Of a DNA stretch of 59,373 bases, positions 16,956-26,538 are shown one piece after another. The stretch covers positions 1 to 59,373 of the forward strand of contig DAONET010000015.1 in NCBI GenBank assembly GCA_035403225.1. Direction: 5' to 3'. Source of the stretch: DAIRDK01 sp035403225 (GTDB taxonomy: Bacteria > Bacteroidota > Bacteroidia > Bacteroidales > FEN-979). The notes beneath the pieces were generated by a model. That model worked only from the letters and a program-made list of their open reading frames with translations, had not been told where the DNA came from and did not search any database. Position numbers and translations under genes: made by a program. Numbering within the stretch: the first letter of the stretch is position 1; each line of letters opens with the position of its first letter.

Positions 16956-17678
16956 TCAGGAAAGGACGCTATGCAGGACCTCGACAGAATGAAAGGTGGT
17001 AAATCCGGGCAAATGAAAACGATAATAGCTCAGTAGTGATTCGAGTAACAGGTCACGTTCCGTGGCTCCGAGTCCGGGGATAGAAGGCTTTTCAAAAGGC
17101 CAGTCCAGAAGCCGGTGCCAGGCTTCGCTCATCGGCCGGTCAAGGCAAACGCCCTCCAGAAAGACCGGCTGAAAAATCCCTTCTGCCAGGTTGAAGAAAC
17201 ATTGCTCGGAAGTGAGGCCCGGTCGCGGAAAGAATCCAAGGTATTTGGTCAGCTTGAAGGTGAAGATCAGGTGAAAATGATGAAACGGCTCTTCCACCGC
17301 GTCAAGCAGCAGCAGCGAATTCCACAGGAACTCAAACAGGGAGGGATTGGGCTCTTCTTCTCCAACCGATCTGTATATCAACTCGTTAATATACAAAGCG
17401 ATAGAGCTTTTCCGGATATCGAAAGGCACAGATTGGTAGGGATGAGCAATCCTGACTTCCCGGATTGTTTGCAGCACATTCCGTTCTTTGTGGTAAACGA
17501 CCAGTTCCAGCAACGAAAGAGGTTGGAAGAGTACCGCCCTGATCTTTGACTTTTGTCCCCTGGCGCCTTTCACCAAGTACGATTGGATTCCGAATTCTTC
17601 CGTATAGATCTTGACGATCAGGCTGGATTCGGAATAATTGACCGAATGAAGAACGATGCCACGGGTTTTATGCATCAT
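16956..17678 (-). CDS. recO: DNA repair protein RecO
   Basis: 240 residues, standard RecO length. The N-terminal OB fold shows KTRGIVLHSVNYSESSLIVK and FGIQSYLVKGARGQKSK, as in RecO across bacteria, followed by the helical domain with RKSSIALYINELIYRSVGEEEPN. The C-terminal zinc-finger cysteines of some RecO proteins are not present (only one Cys is seen near 205 and one near 185), as is common outside Firmicutes/Deinococcus. RecO loads RecA on SSB-coated single strands with RecR. The gene starts 6 bases after the FkbM-like gene and is probably part of a porZ-FkbM-recO transcript. Confidence 0.93.
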   Translation of the reverse strand: MMHKTRGIVLHSVNYSESSLIVKIYTEEFGIQSYLVKGARGQKSKIRAVLFQPLSLLELVVYHKERNVLQTIREVRIAHPYQSVPFDIRKSSIALYINELIYRSVGEEEPNPSLFEFLWNSLLLLDAVEEPFHHFHLIFTFKLTKYLGFFPRPGLTSEQCFFNLAEGIFQPVFLEGVCLDRPMSEAWHRLLDWPFEKPSIPGLGATERDLLLESLLSYYRFHLPGFTTFHSVEVLHSVLS

Positions 17679-17684
17679 CTGTTG

Positions 17685-18551
17685 TTAACCTTCCACATAG
17701 GGAAAATCGCGGATCGGGTCGAACAGTTTAAAGCTTTCGATAGTAGCGGGGTGTTGAAGGATGGATTCGACCGGCACTTCGGGAAGGAGAGAAGCTCCGA
17801 TATCGTTTCTGACATAGATTGTGTTAAAGCCGAGACTGTTTGCTCCCACAAGGCGGTATCCTTTCTTCGCAGCCAGTTTCTTCATAGCCACGGGTGAGGC
17901 GCCATGATAATCCTTGTGTTTTCCCGGGTAAAAATAATCCGGATCGTAAGGTACGACAATATTATGGTAACCAAATTCGACATGAGTTTCGATCATCACC
18001 ACCCGGGGGTTTACAACCTCGAGTGCATCCCAGATCCAGTAATCATTTCCGTCGATATCGACCGAAAGGAAATCGATCTCACCGGTGAACCCGGCTTCTT
18101 CAATGATCTGGTTGATGTTTTCGCGGGTGATCCTGGTGCAGGCAAACTTGGGAGGGTAGGCCCACGGAGTAGGGTATTTGGCGTAGAAATGACGTCCACG
18201 CCTGACCGATCGTTCATTACCGTCGATGAAGAGACCGTTCCAGCCGAAATTCAGGATGAGATTGGCGCTGTTGCTGTTGACACCGTCATCGGAGCCGATC
18301 TCAATGAAGGTTTTATTCGTGGTGCCGAGGACGGCGAACAGGAACAGGATCAAACCATCTTCTTCAAACTGCGTGAACACGCTGTAGCCGGTATCTTTCA
18401 GCGCGGGAACCCTGCCGGTCAAAGCGAGATCGCGGTAATAGTTGAACAAGTGCCGTTGCGCGATTCCGACGGGAGGAGAAAACTTATTCCCCACCTTCAG
18501 AATGTAAAAATGGTACTTCAGAAAATCTTTGATGCGTTTTTTCAGGGACAT
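17685..18551 (-). CDS. FkbM-type SAM-dependent methyltransferase
   Basis: 288 residues. The central domain has the SAM-binding glycine motif in FIEIGSDDGVNSNSANLIL, then an acidic strand end in GLFIDGN and the DxD-type block FLSVDIDGNDYWIWDALE, followed by PRVVMIETHVEFG. This layout is that of the FkbM family, which O-methylates hydroxyl groups, often on sugars. The N-terminus (about 1-60) is basic and carries SVFTQFEEDGLILFLFAVLG, like the SQFGEDGII element of the family. No signal peptide. It lies between porZ (19 bases upstream) and recO (6 bases downstream), an odd place for an orphan methyltransferase; a surface glycan or LPS substrate is possible but not shown. Confidence 0.75.
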   Translation of the reverse strand: MSLKKRIKDFLKYHFYILKVGNKFSPPVGIAQRHLFNYYRDLALTGRVPALKDTGYSVFTQFEEDGLILFLFAVLGTTNKTFIEIGSDDGVNSNSANLILNFGWNGLFIDGNERSVRRGRHFYAKYPTPWAYPPKFACTRITRENINQIIEEAGFTGEIDFLSVDIDGNDYWIWDALEVVNPRVVMIETHVEFGYHNIVVPYDPDYFYPGKHKDYHGASPVAMKKLAAKKGYRLVGANSLGFNTIYVRNDIGASLLPEVPVESILQHPATIESFKLFDPIRDFPYVEG

Positions 18552-18570
18552 AAATTGCCGAATTGATCGG

Positions 18571-20907
18571 CTAATTTATGAAAAGAATTTTGGTTACCAC
18601 CTTGCTATTCCCGGATTCGTCGCTGGCAAACACCAGGTAAACGCCCGTTTGTGCTCTTTTACCGTTGAAACTGTATCCGTCCCATACAGCCTGTCCGCCT
18701 TCGGCACGAGTAGAATAGATGAGCGCCCCGCTGATATCGGTGATTTTCACCACGGCGTCTTCCACCAGTCCTTTGATGGCAATATACCCGCTGTAGCCTG
18801 ACTTAACAGGGTTGGGGTAAGCGTACACTTCGGTGGTGTCGTTACCTCCCTGGGTTGCGGTGCTTTTGAAAGAGATCACGCCTTTGTCTGTTCCGAAGAA
18901 GACTTCACCGGTAACGTCGTTGATGGCAATCCTGGTGATGCGGTCGGAAAAGAGGGGACTATTGTCGCTGGTAAAATGGTAGATTTCTTTGGTGCCGTCA
19001 TCAGAGAAAAGAAACACCCCTCCGCGGTCGGTGCCGATCCATTTGCGGTTGGCTCCATCGATGGCGATACAAGTGGCTGCTTCATTTTCGAGGAGGTATT
19101 GGTAATAACCGCCTTCTTCCACCAGTATTTTCTGGGCATCGTAATTATCATCGGTGAACACCGTTTCCGGAGAATAGAAGACCCCAACCCCGTTTTCTGT
19201 TCCGATCCAGATCTCTCCGTCGTGATCTTCTTTGACAAAATAAACATCCGTTCCCGGTAAAGCTCCCTTACCGACGGAGTTATTCATCTTCACGCATTTG
19301 TCATCACTGGTTACGGCCGGGGTTCCTCCGTCGCTGAAAACCATCAATGAATAGGGGTTCAGGTTGCTGTAACGCATAATGATCCATTTCTGGTTATTAC
19401 GGTCAATGCACATTTCCCCCAAATCACTTTCCTGTACCTGCGGGATGGTGATGCCGGTCCAGGTGTTCCCTTCCCTCACCGAAAGACAATCGTTGGTGTG
19501 AGAAGTGACTACCCAAAGGTTCCCGTCAGGGTCATAAGCGCTGCCTGATACACGAACATCCGAGGTGTCCGATGCGCTGTGATGGCGCAAAGTACTATTG
19601 CTTTCCCCGTATCTGGCAACGGCCTGGTTGTTATAGATCTCCAGAAGACCGCTGCCCCAGGTGCCCACGAATACCCTTTTGGAATCTAAAGGATCGATAG
19701 TCAGATTTACGGCATCATGGCAGGACCACATGACCGGTTGGTTATTCCCATACAGGTTCGTCCAGTCGGTGTTGTCAAAATGATAAACATGCGCCTGTGA
19801 ATAAAGAGGAACTGCTGAAAGATCCTTACCTCCCGGCACGATGTAAAGGTCGTTTCCCTTACAGGCCATGCTGAACGCATTTGCTGTCATGGGACCGCCC
19901 AGGTCGTACCCGTAGATCTCGTTGGTGGCCAGTTTGTATGAAACTAATCCTGAATATTTGTCCCCGATCCAGATGATGCTGTCTTTATCCATGATGGCAT
20001 CCATCGGGACGGGAGTAGCGGGATAGGCGTAAATGACATTTTGCAGCGAAAGGTTTTTATCATAAACTAAGACGTTGTATCCGAAAGAAATCACCAGGTG
20101 ATCATAGCCGGATTCGATGTTGTTGATGGTCCTGTTTGTCGTTCCGAAGTCCAGGTAATTCCAAACCCCGTTTTCTTTATAAAGAACCGTATCGGTATTG
20201 TTGGTAATCCCTGCCTTGTTGACAATCACTTTCGTCCCAAGTGTGGTGATGGAGCTGTATTTCTGTGCCGGATCAGGGTATGATTCGATCCTCCAGTTGG
20301 CAAAATTGGCGATGGCAGGATCCTTGATATAGGCTTTGTAAATCCCTTTTTCCGTAGCTGCGTATAACGTGTCGTACTGGTCGGTTGTAAGGCCCAATAC
20401 GTTAACCTGGGTTCCATCCTCGCCGATGTAATAGGTCTCTTTGATCTCATCTTTTTCAAGGTCGAGGACGACAATTCCGAATCCACAGGCCAGGTAAGCA
20501 TATTTGTCGTAACAAAAAATGCTGTTGATCGTCTTGTTCCCCAATATCTGCTTCCGTTTGATATCTGAAATGTTGATGATGGAATTTCCACGGATCAGGT
20601 CGATGTTCGCGTTGGTATAAGTAAGCACGACCGTTCCTGTCGGCTGGTTATACTTGATACAACTGATCCCGATATCCGAAAGACCGTTGATCTTCGAAAA
20701 CCGCTGCACGCTGTTGTCTTCCTTATCCACATAAAACACGGAATAGGGGGTGGCCGAAAAAATCAGGTTATCTGCTTCCGTGACGGAGATGCACTTTTTA
20801 TACGGAAGTTCGTCCCTCCAGCTCCCGATAGGGATTTGCTGGCCAAAGCTTTGTATGCAAAAGGGAAGGAATGTGATAACAATGGCGGCGTAACGACGGA
20901 GATTCAT
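18571..20907 (-). CDS. porZ: PorZ-like T9SS attachment-complex protein (two propellers and sorting domain)
   Basis: From ATG 20907 the protein has 778 residues, close to P. gingivalis PorZ. A signal peptide (AAIVITFLPFCIQSFGQ) leads into a PorZ-type N-terminal propeller with the family blocks WRDELPYKKCISV, SVFYVDKEDNSVQRFSKING, LSDIGISCIKYNQPTGTVVL and YLACGFGIVVLDLEKDEI. The second propeller has NQKWI, GEIWIGTENGVGVF and RKWIGTDRGGVFLFSDDGT, of the two-component-regulator-propeller type. The C-terminus is a T9SS sorting domain (VYAYPNPVKSG ... GVYLVFASDE). PorZ sits on the cell surface with PorU, PorV and PorQ and helps cargo processing and A-LPS attachment. The gene is followed after 19 bases by the methyltransferase. 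Confidence 0.85.
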   Translation of the reverse strand: MNLRRYAAIVITFLPFCIQSFGQQIPIGSWRDELPYKKCISVTEADNLIFSATPYSVFYVDKEDNSVQRFSKINGLSDIGISCIKYNQPTGTVVLTYTNANIDLIRGNSIINISDIKRKQILGNKTINSIFCYDKYAYLACGFGIVVLDLEKDEIKETYYIGEDGTQVNVLGLTTDQYDTLYAATEKGIYKAYIKDPAIANFANWRIESYPDPAQKYSSITTLGTKVIVNKAGITNNTDTVLYKENGVWNYLDFGTTNRTINNIESGYDHLVISFGYNVLVYDKNLSLQNVIYAYPATPVPMDAIMDKDSIIWIGDKYSGLVSYKLATNEIYGYDLGGPMTANAFSMACKGNDLYIVPGGKDLSAVPLYSQAHVYHFDNTDWTNLYGNNQPVMWSCHDAVNLTIDPLDSKRVFVGTWGSGLLEIYNNQAVARYGESNSTLRHHSASDTSDVRVSGSAYDPDGNLWVVTSHTNDCLSVREGNTWTGITIPQVQESDLGEMCIDRNNQKWIIMRYSNLNPYSLMVFSDGGTPAVTSDDKCVKMNNSVGKGALPGTDVYFVKEDHDGEIWIGTENGVGVFYSPETVFTDDNYDAQKILVEEGGYYQYLLENEAATCIAIDGANRKWIGTDRGGVFLFSDDGTKEIYHFTSDNSPLFSDRITRIAINDVTGEVFFGTDKGVISFKSTATQGGNDTTEVYAYPNPVKSGYSGYIAIKGLVEDAVVKITDISGALIYSTRAEGGQAVWDGYSFNGKRAQTGVYLVFASDESGNSKVVTKILFIN

Positions 20908-21033
20908 GGGAAATGATTTGAAAAGTACGGAGTTATACATCATCAAAGTAACGAACATTTTCGGAGATTATTTTATGGAACCTTTCACCATTTAGACACT
21001 TCGCCGGTTTGGTGAGGCGGACTGGCGGGGCAG

Positions 21034-22338
21034 CTATACGATCATGCCGGCCCCGACGGTTTCGAAGGTGGCTTCATCAATCAATATCAGGCTCCCGGTG
21101 ATCCGGTTTTTGGTGTACGGGTCGATAAACAATGGTTGGGTGGTGCGCATCTTCACCAGGGCAATATCGTTCATGCGCAGGGTAGTATTTCCGGTGATGT
21201 GTTCCAACGTATTGATATTGAGTGTGTAAACAACTTCTTTAATGAGACATCGAACTTCGCGGGTAGTGTGACGGAGGAAATACTTTTTATTGACTTCCAG
21301 GGGGCGGGGGCTCATCCAGCAGACAATGACTTCGATGTCGTTGGTTTCCACCGGCATGTCATCGGGTTTCACGATCATGTCGCCCCGGCTGATGTCGATA
21401 TCGTCAGCGAGGGTGATGGTAACAGATTGTGGGGCGAAGGCTTCCCGGAGGGGACCGTCGAAGGTGTCGATAGACCGGATGGTGCTTTCAAACCGGGAAG
21501 GCAGTACTACCACGCGGTCATCTTTATGGAAGACCCCGCTGGCAATTCGTCCGGTATAACCGCGGTAGTCGTGAAATTTCTCCGATTCGGGGCGGATGAC
21601 ATATTGAACGGGGAACCGGGGATTCACCAGGTTGTTGTCGTTGGTAACGGGAATGTTTTCCAGGGTTGTCAGCAAGGTATCACCGGTATACCAGGGGGTG
21701 TTGGTAGAAGGTTTTACCACATTGTCGCCGTTCAGGGCGCTGATGGGAATGAAACGGACGTCTTTGCCGGCAAAGACTCTCCGGGTAAACTTTTCGAAGT
21801 CGGTGCGGATATTATCGTACACCTCCCGGTTGAAGTCGAGCAGGTCCATCTTGTTGATGCAGATGATCAGGTGGGGGATACCCAGTAATCCGGCGATGTA
21901 GGCATGCCGATGGGTTTGTTCGGTAACGCCGTTTCGTGCGTCGATCAGGATGATAGCAGCGTTGGCGGTGGAGGCGCCGGTAACCATGTTCCGGGTGTAC
22001 TGGATATGACCGGGCGTATCGGCTATGATGAACTTGCGCTTCGGGGTTGCAAAATAACGGTAGGCCACATCAATGGTGATCCCTTGTTCGCGTTCGGCCC
22101 GGAGACCGTCGGTGAGCAGGGCAAGATTCAGAAAATCTCCGCCTTTCTTAAGACTGGCCCGCTTTACAGCATCGAGCTGATCTTCGAAGATCGATTTACT
22201 GTCGTACAACAGCCTCCCGATCAGGGTACTCTTGCCATCATCCACACTGCCGGCTGTCGTGAAGCGGAGCAGTTCCATGTCAAGGTATGCCTTGCTGGAA
22301 AATCCCATGTTCCCGTTATCAGCTTCTTGCATTTTCAT
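21034..22338 (-). CDS. cysN: Sulfate adenylyltransferase, large subunit (GTPase)
   Basis: 434 residues from ATG 22338, which begins one base after the cysD stop (TAG-G-ATG). The EF-Tu-like G domain has the P-loop GSVDDGKST (about residues 26-34), then DTPGH and NKMD. Domain II/III follow (GRIASGVFHKDDRV and TRPLFI-like TQPLFIDPYTKN). There is no C-terminal APS kinase (CysC) extension, so the product is APS only. CysN couples GTP hydrolysis to APS synthesis by CysD. It is the last gene of the wza-wzc-cysD-cysN unit. Confidence 0.93.
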   Translation of the reverse strand: MKMQEADNGNMGFSSKAYLDMELLRFTTAGSVDDGKSTLIGRLLYDSKSIFEDQLDAVKRASLKKGGDFLNLALLTDGLRAEREQGITIDVAYRYFATPKRKFIIADTPGHIQYTRNMVTGASTANAAIILIDARNGVTEQTHRHAYIAGLLGIPHLIICINKMDLLDFNREVYDNIRTDFEKFTRRVFAGKDVRFIPISALNGDNVVKPSTNTPWYTGDTLLTTLENIPVTNDNNLVNPRFPVQYVIRPESEKFHDYRGYTGRIASGVFHKDDRVVVLPSRFESTIRSIDTFDGPLREAFAPQSVTITLADDIDISRGDMIVKPDDMPVETNDIEVIVCWMSPRPLEVNKKYFLRHTTREVRCLIKEVVYTLNINTLEHITGNTTLRMNDIALVKMRTTQPLFIDPYTKNRITGSLILIDEATFETVGAGMIV

Positions 22339-22339
22339 C

Positions 22340-23245
22340 CTAAAAATATCCTTCTTTCTTTCGATCTTCCATAGCAGCATCCGATCGTTTATCGTCGTAC
22401 CTGCCCCCTCTCTCCGTCACTCTTGTCGCGGCGATTTCCCGGATTATGTCTTCCAGGGTGTCGGCGGTGGATAAGGTCAGGCCGGTGCAGGTGATATCAC
22501 CGACAGTACGGCAACGGACCCTGCGGCGTTCCACCTTTTCACCCGGTTTGAGTTTCATGAACGGAGCGGCAGCCAGCCATACGCCATCGCGGAAAAAGAC
22601 TTCACGCTCATGGGTAAAATAGATATTAGGCAGGGCGATATTTTCCTTCAAAATATACTGCCACACGTCCATCTCGGTCCAGTTGCTGATCGGGAAAACC
22701 CGGAAGTGTTCGCCCATTTTCTTCCTTCCGTTGAACAGGTACCACAACTCAGGGCGTTGGTTTTTCGGATCCCATTGACCGAATTCATCACGGTGCGAGA
22801 AGAACCGCTCTTTCGCCCGTGCCTTCTCTTCATCCCGCCGTCCGCCTCCGATGGCGGCATCAAACTTGTATTTTTCGATGGTATCGAGCAATGTCACGGT
22901 TTGAAGCACGTTACGGCTTGCATTGTATCCGCTTTCTTCCACCACCCGCCCGGTGTTGATGGATTCCTGGACGGAACCAACTATCAGCCTGGCGTTGAGT
23001 CTTTTAACAAGCTCATCCCTGAACAGCAGCGTTTCTTCAAAGTTGTGTCCCGTGTCGATATGGAGCAAGGGAAAAGGAATAGGCGCAGGCCAGAATGCCT
23101 TCAGGGCCAGGTGAACCAGCACAATGGAATCTTTTCCTCCCGAGAACAGAAGAACGGGCCGCTCAAACTGAGCAGCTACCTCCCTCATCACATAAATGCC
23201 CTCCGATTCAAGCTCCTTGAGGTGCGTTAACTTATATTCATCCAT
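22340..23245 (-). CDS. cysD: Sulfate adenylyltransferase, small subunit
   Basis: 301 residues, as usual. The PP-loop ATP pyrophosphatase motif is FSGGKDSIVLVHLALKAF (about residues 33-50), followed by the CysD blocks HIDTGHNFEETLLFRDEL, GGGRRDEEKARAKERFFS and NGRKKMGEHFRVFPISNWTE. Together with CysN it forms APS from ATP and sulfate. It starts 8 bases after wzc, so the enzyme pair is in the same transcript as the polysaccharide export genes. Confidence 0.95.
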   Translation of the reverse strand: MDEYKLTHLKELESEGIYVMREVAAQFERPVLLFSGGKDSIVLVHLALKAFWPAPIPFPLLHIDTGHNFEETLLFRDELVKRLNARLIVGSVQESINTGRVVEESGYNASRNVLQTVTLLDTIEKYKFDAAIGGGRRDEEKARAKERFFSHRDEFGQWDPKNQRPELWYLFNGRKKMGEHFRVFPISNWTEMDVWQYILKENIALPNIYFTHEREVFFRDGVWLAAAPFMKLKPGEKVERRRVRCRTVGDITCTGLTLSTADTLEDIIREIAATRVTERGGRYDDKRSDAAMEDRKKEGYF

Positions 23246-23253
23246 TTCTTCCT

Positions 23254-25728
23254 TCAGGACTTGCTGAAAAGTCGTTTGATCAATGATTTTTTCTCCAGTT
23301 TGCGGTCATCGGAATAATACCCGTAACCATATCCGTATCCATACCCCGAACCATATCCGTAGCCGTGACCGTACCCGTATCCATAACCATAGCCATATCC
23401 GTACGATGATTTATTCAGTCTGACATCGTTGATCAGGATAGCTATGTTGGGGATCTTCCGAAGTTCGATATCACGGATGATGGAAGCAAAGATCTTCTTA
23501 TGCGTGTACCCCTGGCGTACCAGGAAGATGTTCACATCCGAATATTTCATCAGCAGGAAAGCATCAGTGACCAGGCCGATAGGCGGCGTGTCGATGATGA
23601 TGTAGTCGTACTGTTCTTTCAGTTTGGCGAAAAATTCTCCGCACTTCTCCGATGCGATCAGTTCGGCAGGGTTCGGAGGAATGGGGCCGGCCATGATGAT
23701 ATCGAAATTTTCAATCCCCGAGTTCTGGATGATTTGATCCAGCGAGCTTTTGTTGATCAGGTAGGAACTGATGCCATCATGGTTGGTCAACCCGAATTCC
23801 TGGAAAATCTTTGGTTTCCGGAGATCGAAACCGAGTAGGAGGGTCTTTTTGCCGTAAAGGGCGAAGACCGAGGCGAGGTTCATGGAAGTGAAGGTCTTCC
23901 CGGCACTGACCATATCGGAAGTGATCAGAATCACCTGTTTCTCCCTTCCTTTCAGGAGGTACTGCAAATTGGTTCTGACCGACCGGAACGACTCGGTGAT
24001 CGTGGATTTGGGATACTCTACCACCACCAGCTTGTTCGGTTTGTCGTTGTGGATGATATGGCCCGCCACCGGTAGCTTGGTGATTTTTTCAACGTCTTCG
24101 CGTTCCATGATCTTGTCGTTGAAATAATCTTTGGCGATGATGTACAATACCGGGAGTACCAGTCCCAGGAGGAGGGCAATGATATAATTCAGGCTCTTTT
24201 TGGGATAGACAGTGGCGAAACCGGCCTGTGGCGCTTTATCCAATACTTCGTTGTCGGGGAGGTTGGACGCCTGGGTGATGCGGGCTTCCGACTGTTTTTC
24301 AAGCAGGTAGGTATATAAGGCATCGGTAAGTTTAAACCGGCGTTCGATGCCGAAAAGAAGCCGTTGCGTAGTCGGCAATCCATTGATTCGGGCAGTCATC
24401 ATGTTGACCCGGTTATCCACCTCCGTTAAGGCAATAGCATTTGTATTGATAGCGCTCTTGATATTTTCGTAGAGCGCACTTTTCGTGGTCTCAATCTGAC
24501 GGTCCATTGCTTTCAACGTCGGGTTTTTAGCATTGGTGTACTGGGATAATTCGGTACGGTCAGTGTAAAGCTTGGTCAGTTGGATAGTCAGGTCGTTCAG
24601 CAAGTCATTGTCAACACCCAGAGACGAAGGAACAATGAGAGCGTCCAGTTCCTTGTTCTTCTCGATGTATTCTTTCAGGTTTTTCAGGTATTTCGATTTG
24701 ACCATCAGCATAGCCTTCTGATCCTGGAGCTCCATCATTTTATCAAAAACCTGTTTTGATTCGTCATCCAGGTTCATGACTTCTTTTTTTGTACGGAATA
24801 CTTCCAGCGCTTTTTCCGACATGTACAGGGTATCGGAAATTCCTTCCAACTCGTGGTCAATAAAATCGATGGTTCGCTGAGTGACCAGGTTCTTCCGTTC
24901 CAATCCGCGAGAGATATATTCGTTAGTCAGCGCGTTGGCGAAATCTACCAGCTTCTGGCCGTTCTTTCCACGGAATTTTATCCCCAGGATGGAGGCTTCC
25001 CGGTTGATGGGTTCGATGGTGAAACTCCTGAACTCACTCACCAGCGCATCGTAGTCATTGAATACGAAGTAGTACGAATTGGAAAGATCTCTGGAGGGAT
25101 TGAAGTTCGGGTTTAACAGGATCCGGAATTTAAACTGTCTGGTCGCCACTTCTTCTCCGAAAGTGTAGTTTTGCGTAAGGTTGATATTTTCAAATCTCCC
25201 CGGCACTTTTTCCCGTTTGGAGAATTGATAGAACTCTACATTCTCGTAATTAGCGGAGATCTGGTACTGTCGTCCCGAGAGGATCTTCAGGTTAAACCGG
25301 ATATTTACCGGTTGAGGCACCGAGGTGTCGAAGATGACGGTAAAAGGAGAATCTTTATATAATTCCCTGGTTACCAGGTGATCGAGGTTAAAGTAAGATA
25401 CTTCGAAACCCGACTTGGCCAAGGCTCGGTAAGTCAGGGAATACGACTGCAGGATCCCGATCTCGTTCTGCAGGTTTTGCATGCTGTTAAATAAACCCAG
25501 GCCGATGATGTCCTGAGGATTCATCCGGTATTCCGATTTGTCTTTGACCAGAATGGTTGCTTCCACTTCGTATACAGGGTTAGAGAATTTATTGAAGAGG
25601 AAAGCAATGATCATCGCGATAATGACCGCAACCACAAATAGATACCAATGCCGGTAAACCTTCAGGAAGAAAATCTTGTAATCGATCGGTTGCTGTTGCT
25701 GGTTATATTCCTGGAAATTATCTGTCAC
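23254..25728 (-). CDS. Wzc-like polysaccharide co-polymerase / BY-type tyrosine autokinase with Gly-Tyr tail
   Basis: 824 residues. It has a Wzz-type domain with TM1 (about 27-46), a long periplasmic coiled-coil region (about 270-480), TM2 (LNYIIALLLGLVLPVLYII, about 505-525), and a cytoplasmic BY-kinase. The Walker A variant is SDMVSAGKTFTS, the Walker A' is LLLGFDLRKP (one of the two usual Asp replaced by Gly) and Walker B is YIIIDTPPIG. The C-terminus has 14 tyrosines in Gly-Tyr repeats, interrupted by one His and one Ser, followed by a basic end (KSLIKRLFSKS). BY-kinases autophosphorylate a C-terminal Tyr cluster to control polymer length. It overlaps wza by 4 bases. Confidence 0.92.
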   Translation of the reverse strand: MTDNFQEYNQQQQPIDYKIFFLKVYRHWYLFVVAVIIAMIIAFLFNKFSNPVYEVEATILVKDKSEYRMNPQDIIGLGLFNSMQNLQNEIGILQSYSLTYRALAKSGFEVSYFNLDHLVTRELYKDSPFTVIFDTSVPQPVNIRFNLKILSGRQYQISANYENVEFYQFSKREKVPGRFENINLTQNYTFGEEVATRQFKFRILLNPNFNPSRDLSNSYYFVFNDYDALVSEFRSFTIEPINREASILGIKFRGKNGQKLVDFANALTNEYISRGLERKNLVTQRTIDFIDHELEGISDTLYMSEKALEVFRTKKEVMNLDDESKQVFDKMMELQDQKAMLMVKSKYLKNLKEYIEKNKELDALIVPSSLGVDNDLLNDLTIQLTKLYTDRTELSQYTNAKNPTLKAMDRQIETTKSALYENIKSAINTNAIALTEVDNRVNMMTARINGLPTTQRLLFGIERRFKLTDALYTYLLEKQSEARITQASNLPDNEVLDKAPQAGFATVYPKKSLNYIIALLLGLVLPVLYIIAKDYFNDKIMEREDVEKITKLPVAGHIIHNDKPNKLVVVEYPKSTITESFRSVRTNLQYLLKGREKQVILITSDMVSAGKTFTSMNLASVFALYGKKTLLLGFDLRKPKIFQEFGLTNHDGISSYLINKSSLDQIIQNSGIENFDIIMAGPIPPNPAELIASEKCGEFFAKLKEQYDYIIIDTPPIGLVTDAFLLMKYSDVNIFLVRQGYTHKKIFASIIRDIELRKIPNIAILINDVRLNKSSYGYGYGYGYGYGHGYGYGSGYGYGYGYGYYSDDRKLEKKSLIKRLFSKS
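23313..23412 (-). repeat. Short tandem (Gly-Tyr) codon repeat in the wzc tail
   Basis: About 100 bases of near-perfect 6-base repeat (ggNtaY on the coding strand), encoding alternating Gly and Tyr. Codon third positions vary, so the array is not a recent perfect slippage product, but it may still change length between strains. Confidence 0.8.
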
Positions 25729-26519
25729 TGTTTTACGGTATAGATGAATGTTAGTAAAATGATGACCGTCGAGATGGCGGTAAAGACTGTCCCATATGGG
25801 AACGTGGCGCTACCCCACTGTTTGACTTTTAACGGGGCGGCATAGATCATGTCGTTGGGTTTGAGGTAATAGTATGGGGATGAAAGAATTTCGGAACTGT
25901 TCAGGTTGAGATAATGTATTTCCGATCCGTTATCACCGGTTCTCACCAGCGCTACCTGGCCACGGTTGGCGAAATCGGTAAAATCACCGGCCATGGCGAT
26001 GCCTTCAAAAATGGTGATCTGGTCTTTGTACACTTTGTACTGTCCCGGGCGCTGTACTTCTCCGAGCAGGGTGATATTGTAATTCACCAGTTTAACGATC
26101 ACAATGGTTTCTTTGAGGTACTCGTCGATCACCTTCTGCAGTTTTTCTTTGATCTCTTCAATGGTAAGATCACGCACAAACACTTTACCGATCACCGGGA
26201 AATCAATATTCCCTTCTTTGCTGACGGTATAACTGTTGAGGTAGATGGAAGCGTCGCTGGCCATCTGGTTGGTGGCGTTTTCCTGGTTAAAGAGCTGGTT
26301 CGCCTGGTCATTGAGGCTTTTTATGCTGATATACAGATTGTCGCCTGTTTTCACCTTGTATTCGGCCGCCATTTTCGCCGCGTAAGTCAATACGGAGTCT
26401 TCCGGGGATTTCTGTTGTAAATAAGTAATCTTTTTCTGTGACACACATCCGGCAAGAAAGAGCAGGAGGATCGATAAGAAGAGAAATTCCTTACAAAAAG
26501 GGAGACGGAGTTTTCTCAT
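25725..26519 (-). CDS. Wza-type polysaccharide export outer-membrane lipoprotein
   Basis: 264 residues with lipobox FLAGC (Cys25). The poly_export domain begins at YKVKTGDNLYISIKSLN and is followed by SLBB-type segments (FPVIGKVFVRDLTIEEIKEK and NITLLGEVQRPGQYKVYKDQ). The C-terminus ends in one transmembrane helix (about 240-260), which replaces the amphipathic barrel helix of E. coli Wza, as in other Bacteroidota. It forms the outer-membrane outlet for capsule/EPS. It is the first gene of a four-gene unit and has a promoter at 26546-26539. Confidence 0.9.
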   Translation of the reverse strand: MRKLRLPFCKEFLFLSILLLFLAGCVSQKKITYLQQKSPEDSVLTYAAKMAAEYKVKTGDNLYISIKSLNDQANQLFNQENATNQMASDASIYLNSYTVSKEGNIDFPVIGKVFVRDLTIEEIKEKLQKVIDEYLKETIVIVKLVNYNITLLGEVQRPGQYKVYKDQITIFEGIAMAGDFTDFANRGQVALVRTGDNGSEIHYLNLNSSEILSSPYYYLKPNDMIYAAPLKVKQWGSATFPYGTVFTAISTVIILLTFIYTVKQ

Positions 26520-26538
26520 GAGGAGCAGTTTTGAAGTG

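Noticed and set aside
21136..21888. 250-codon plus-strand frame opposite cysN
   Set aside because: Antisense to conserved GTPase motifs; composition is that of a reversed coding strand.
21034..22338. CysN-CysC fusion
   Set aside because: The protein ends after the EF-Tu-like domains; no APS kinase P-loop is present downstream.
23313..23412. Short tandem repeats resembling a CRISPR or minisatellite
   Set aside because: Six-base period, in frame, codes for the Gly-Tyr tail of Wzc; no spacers.
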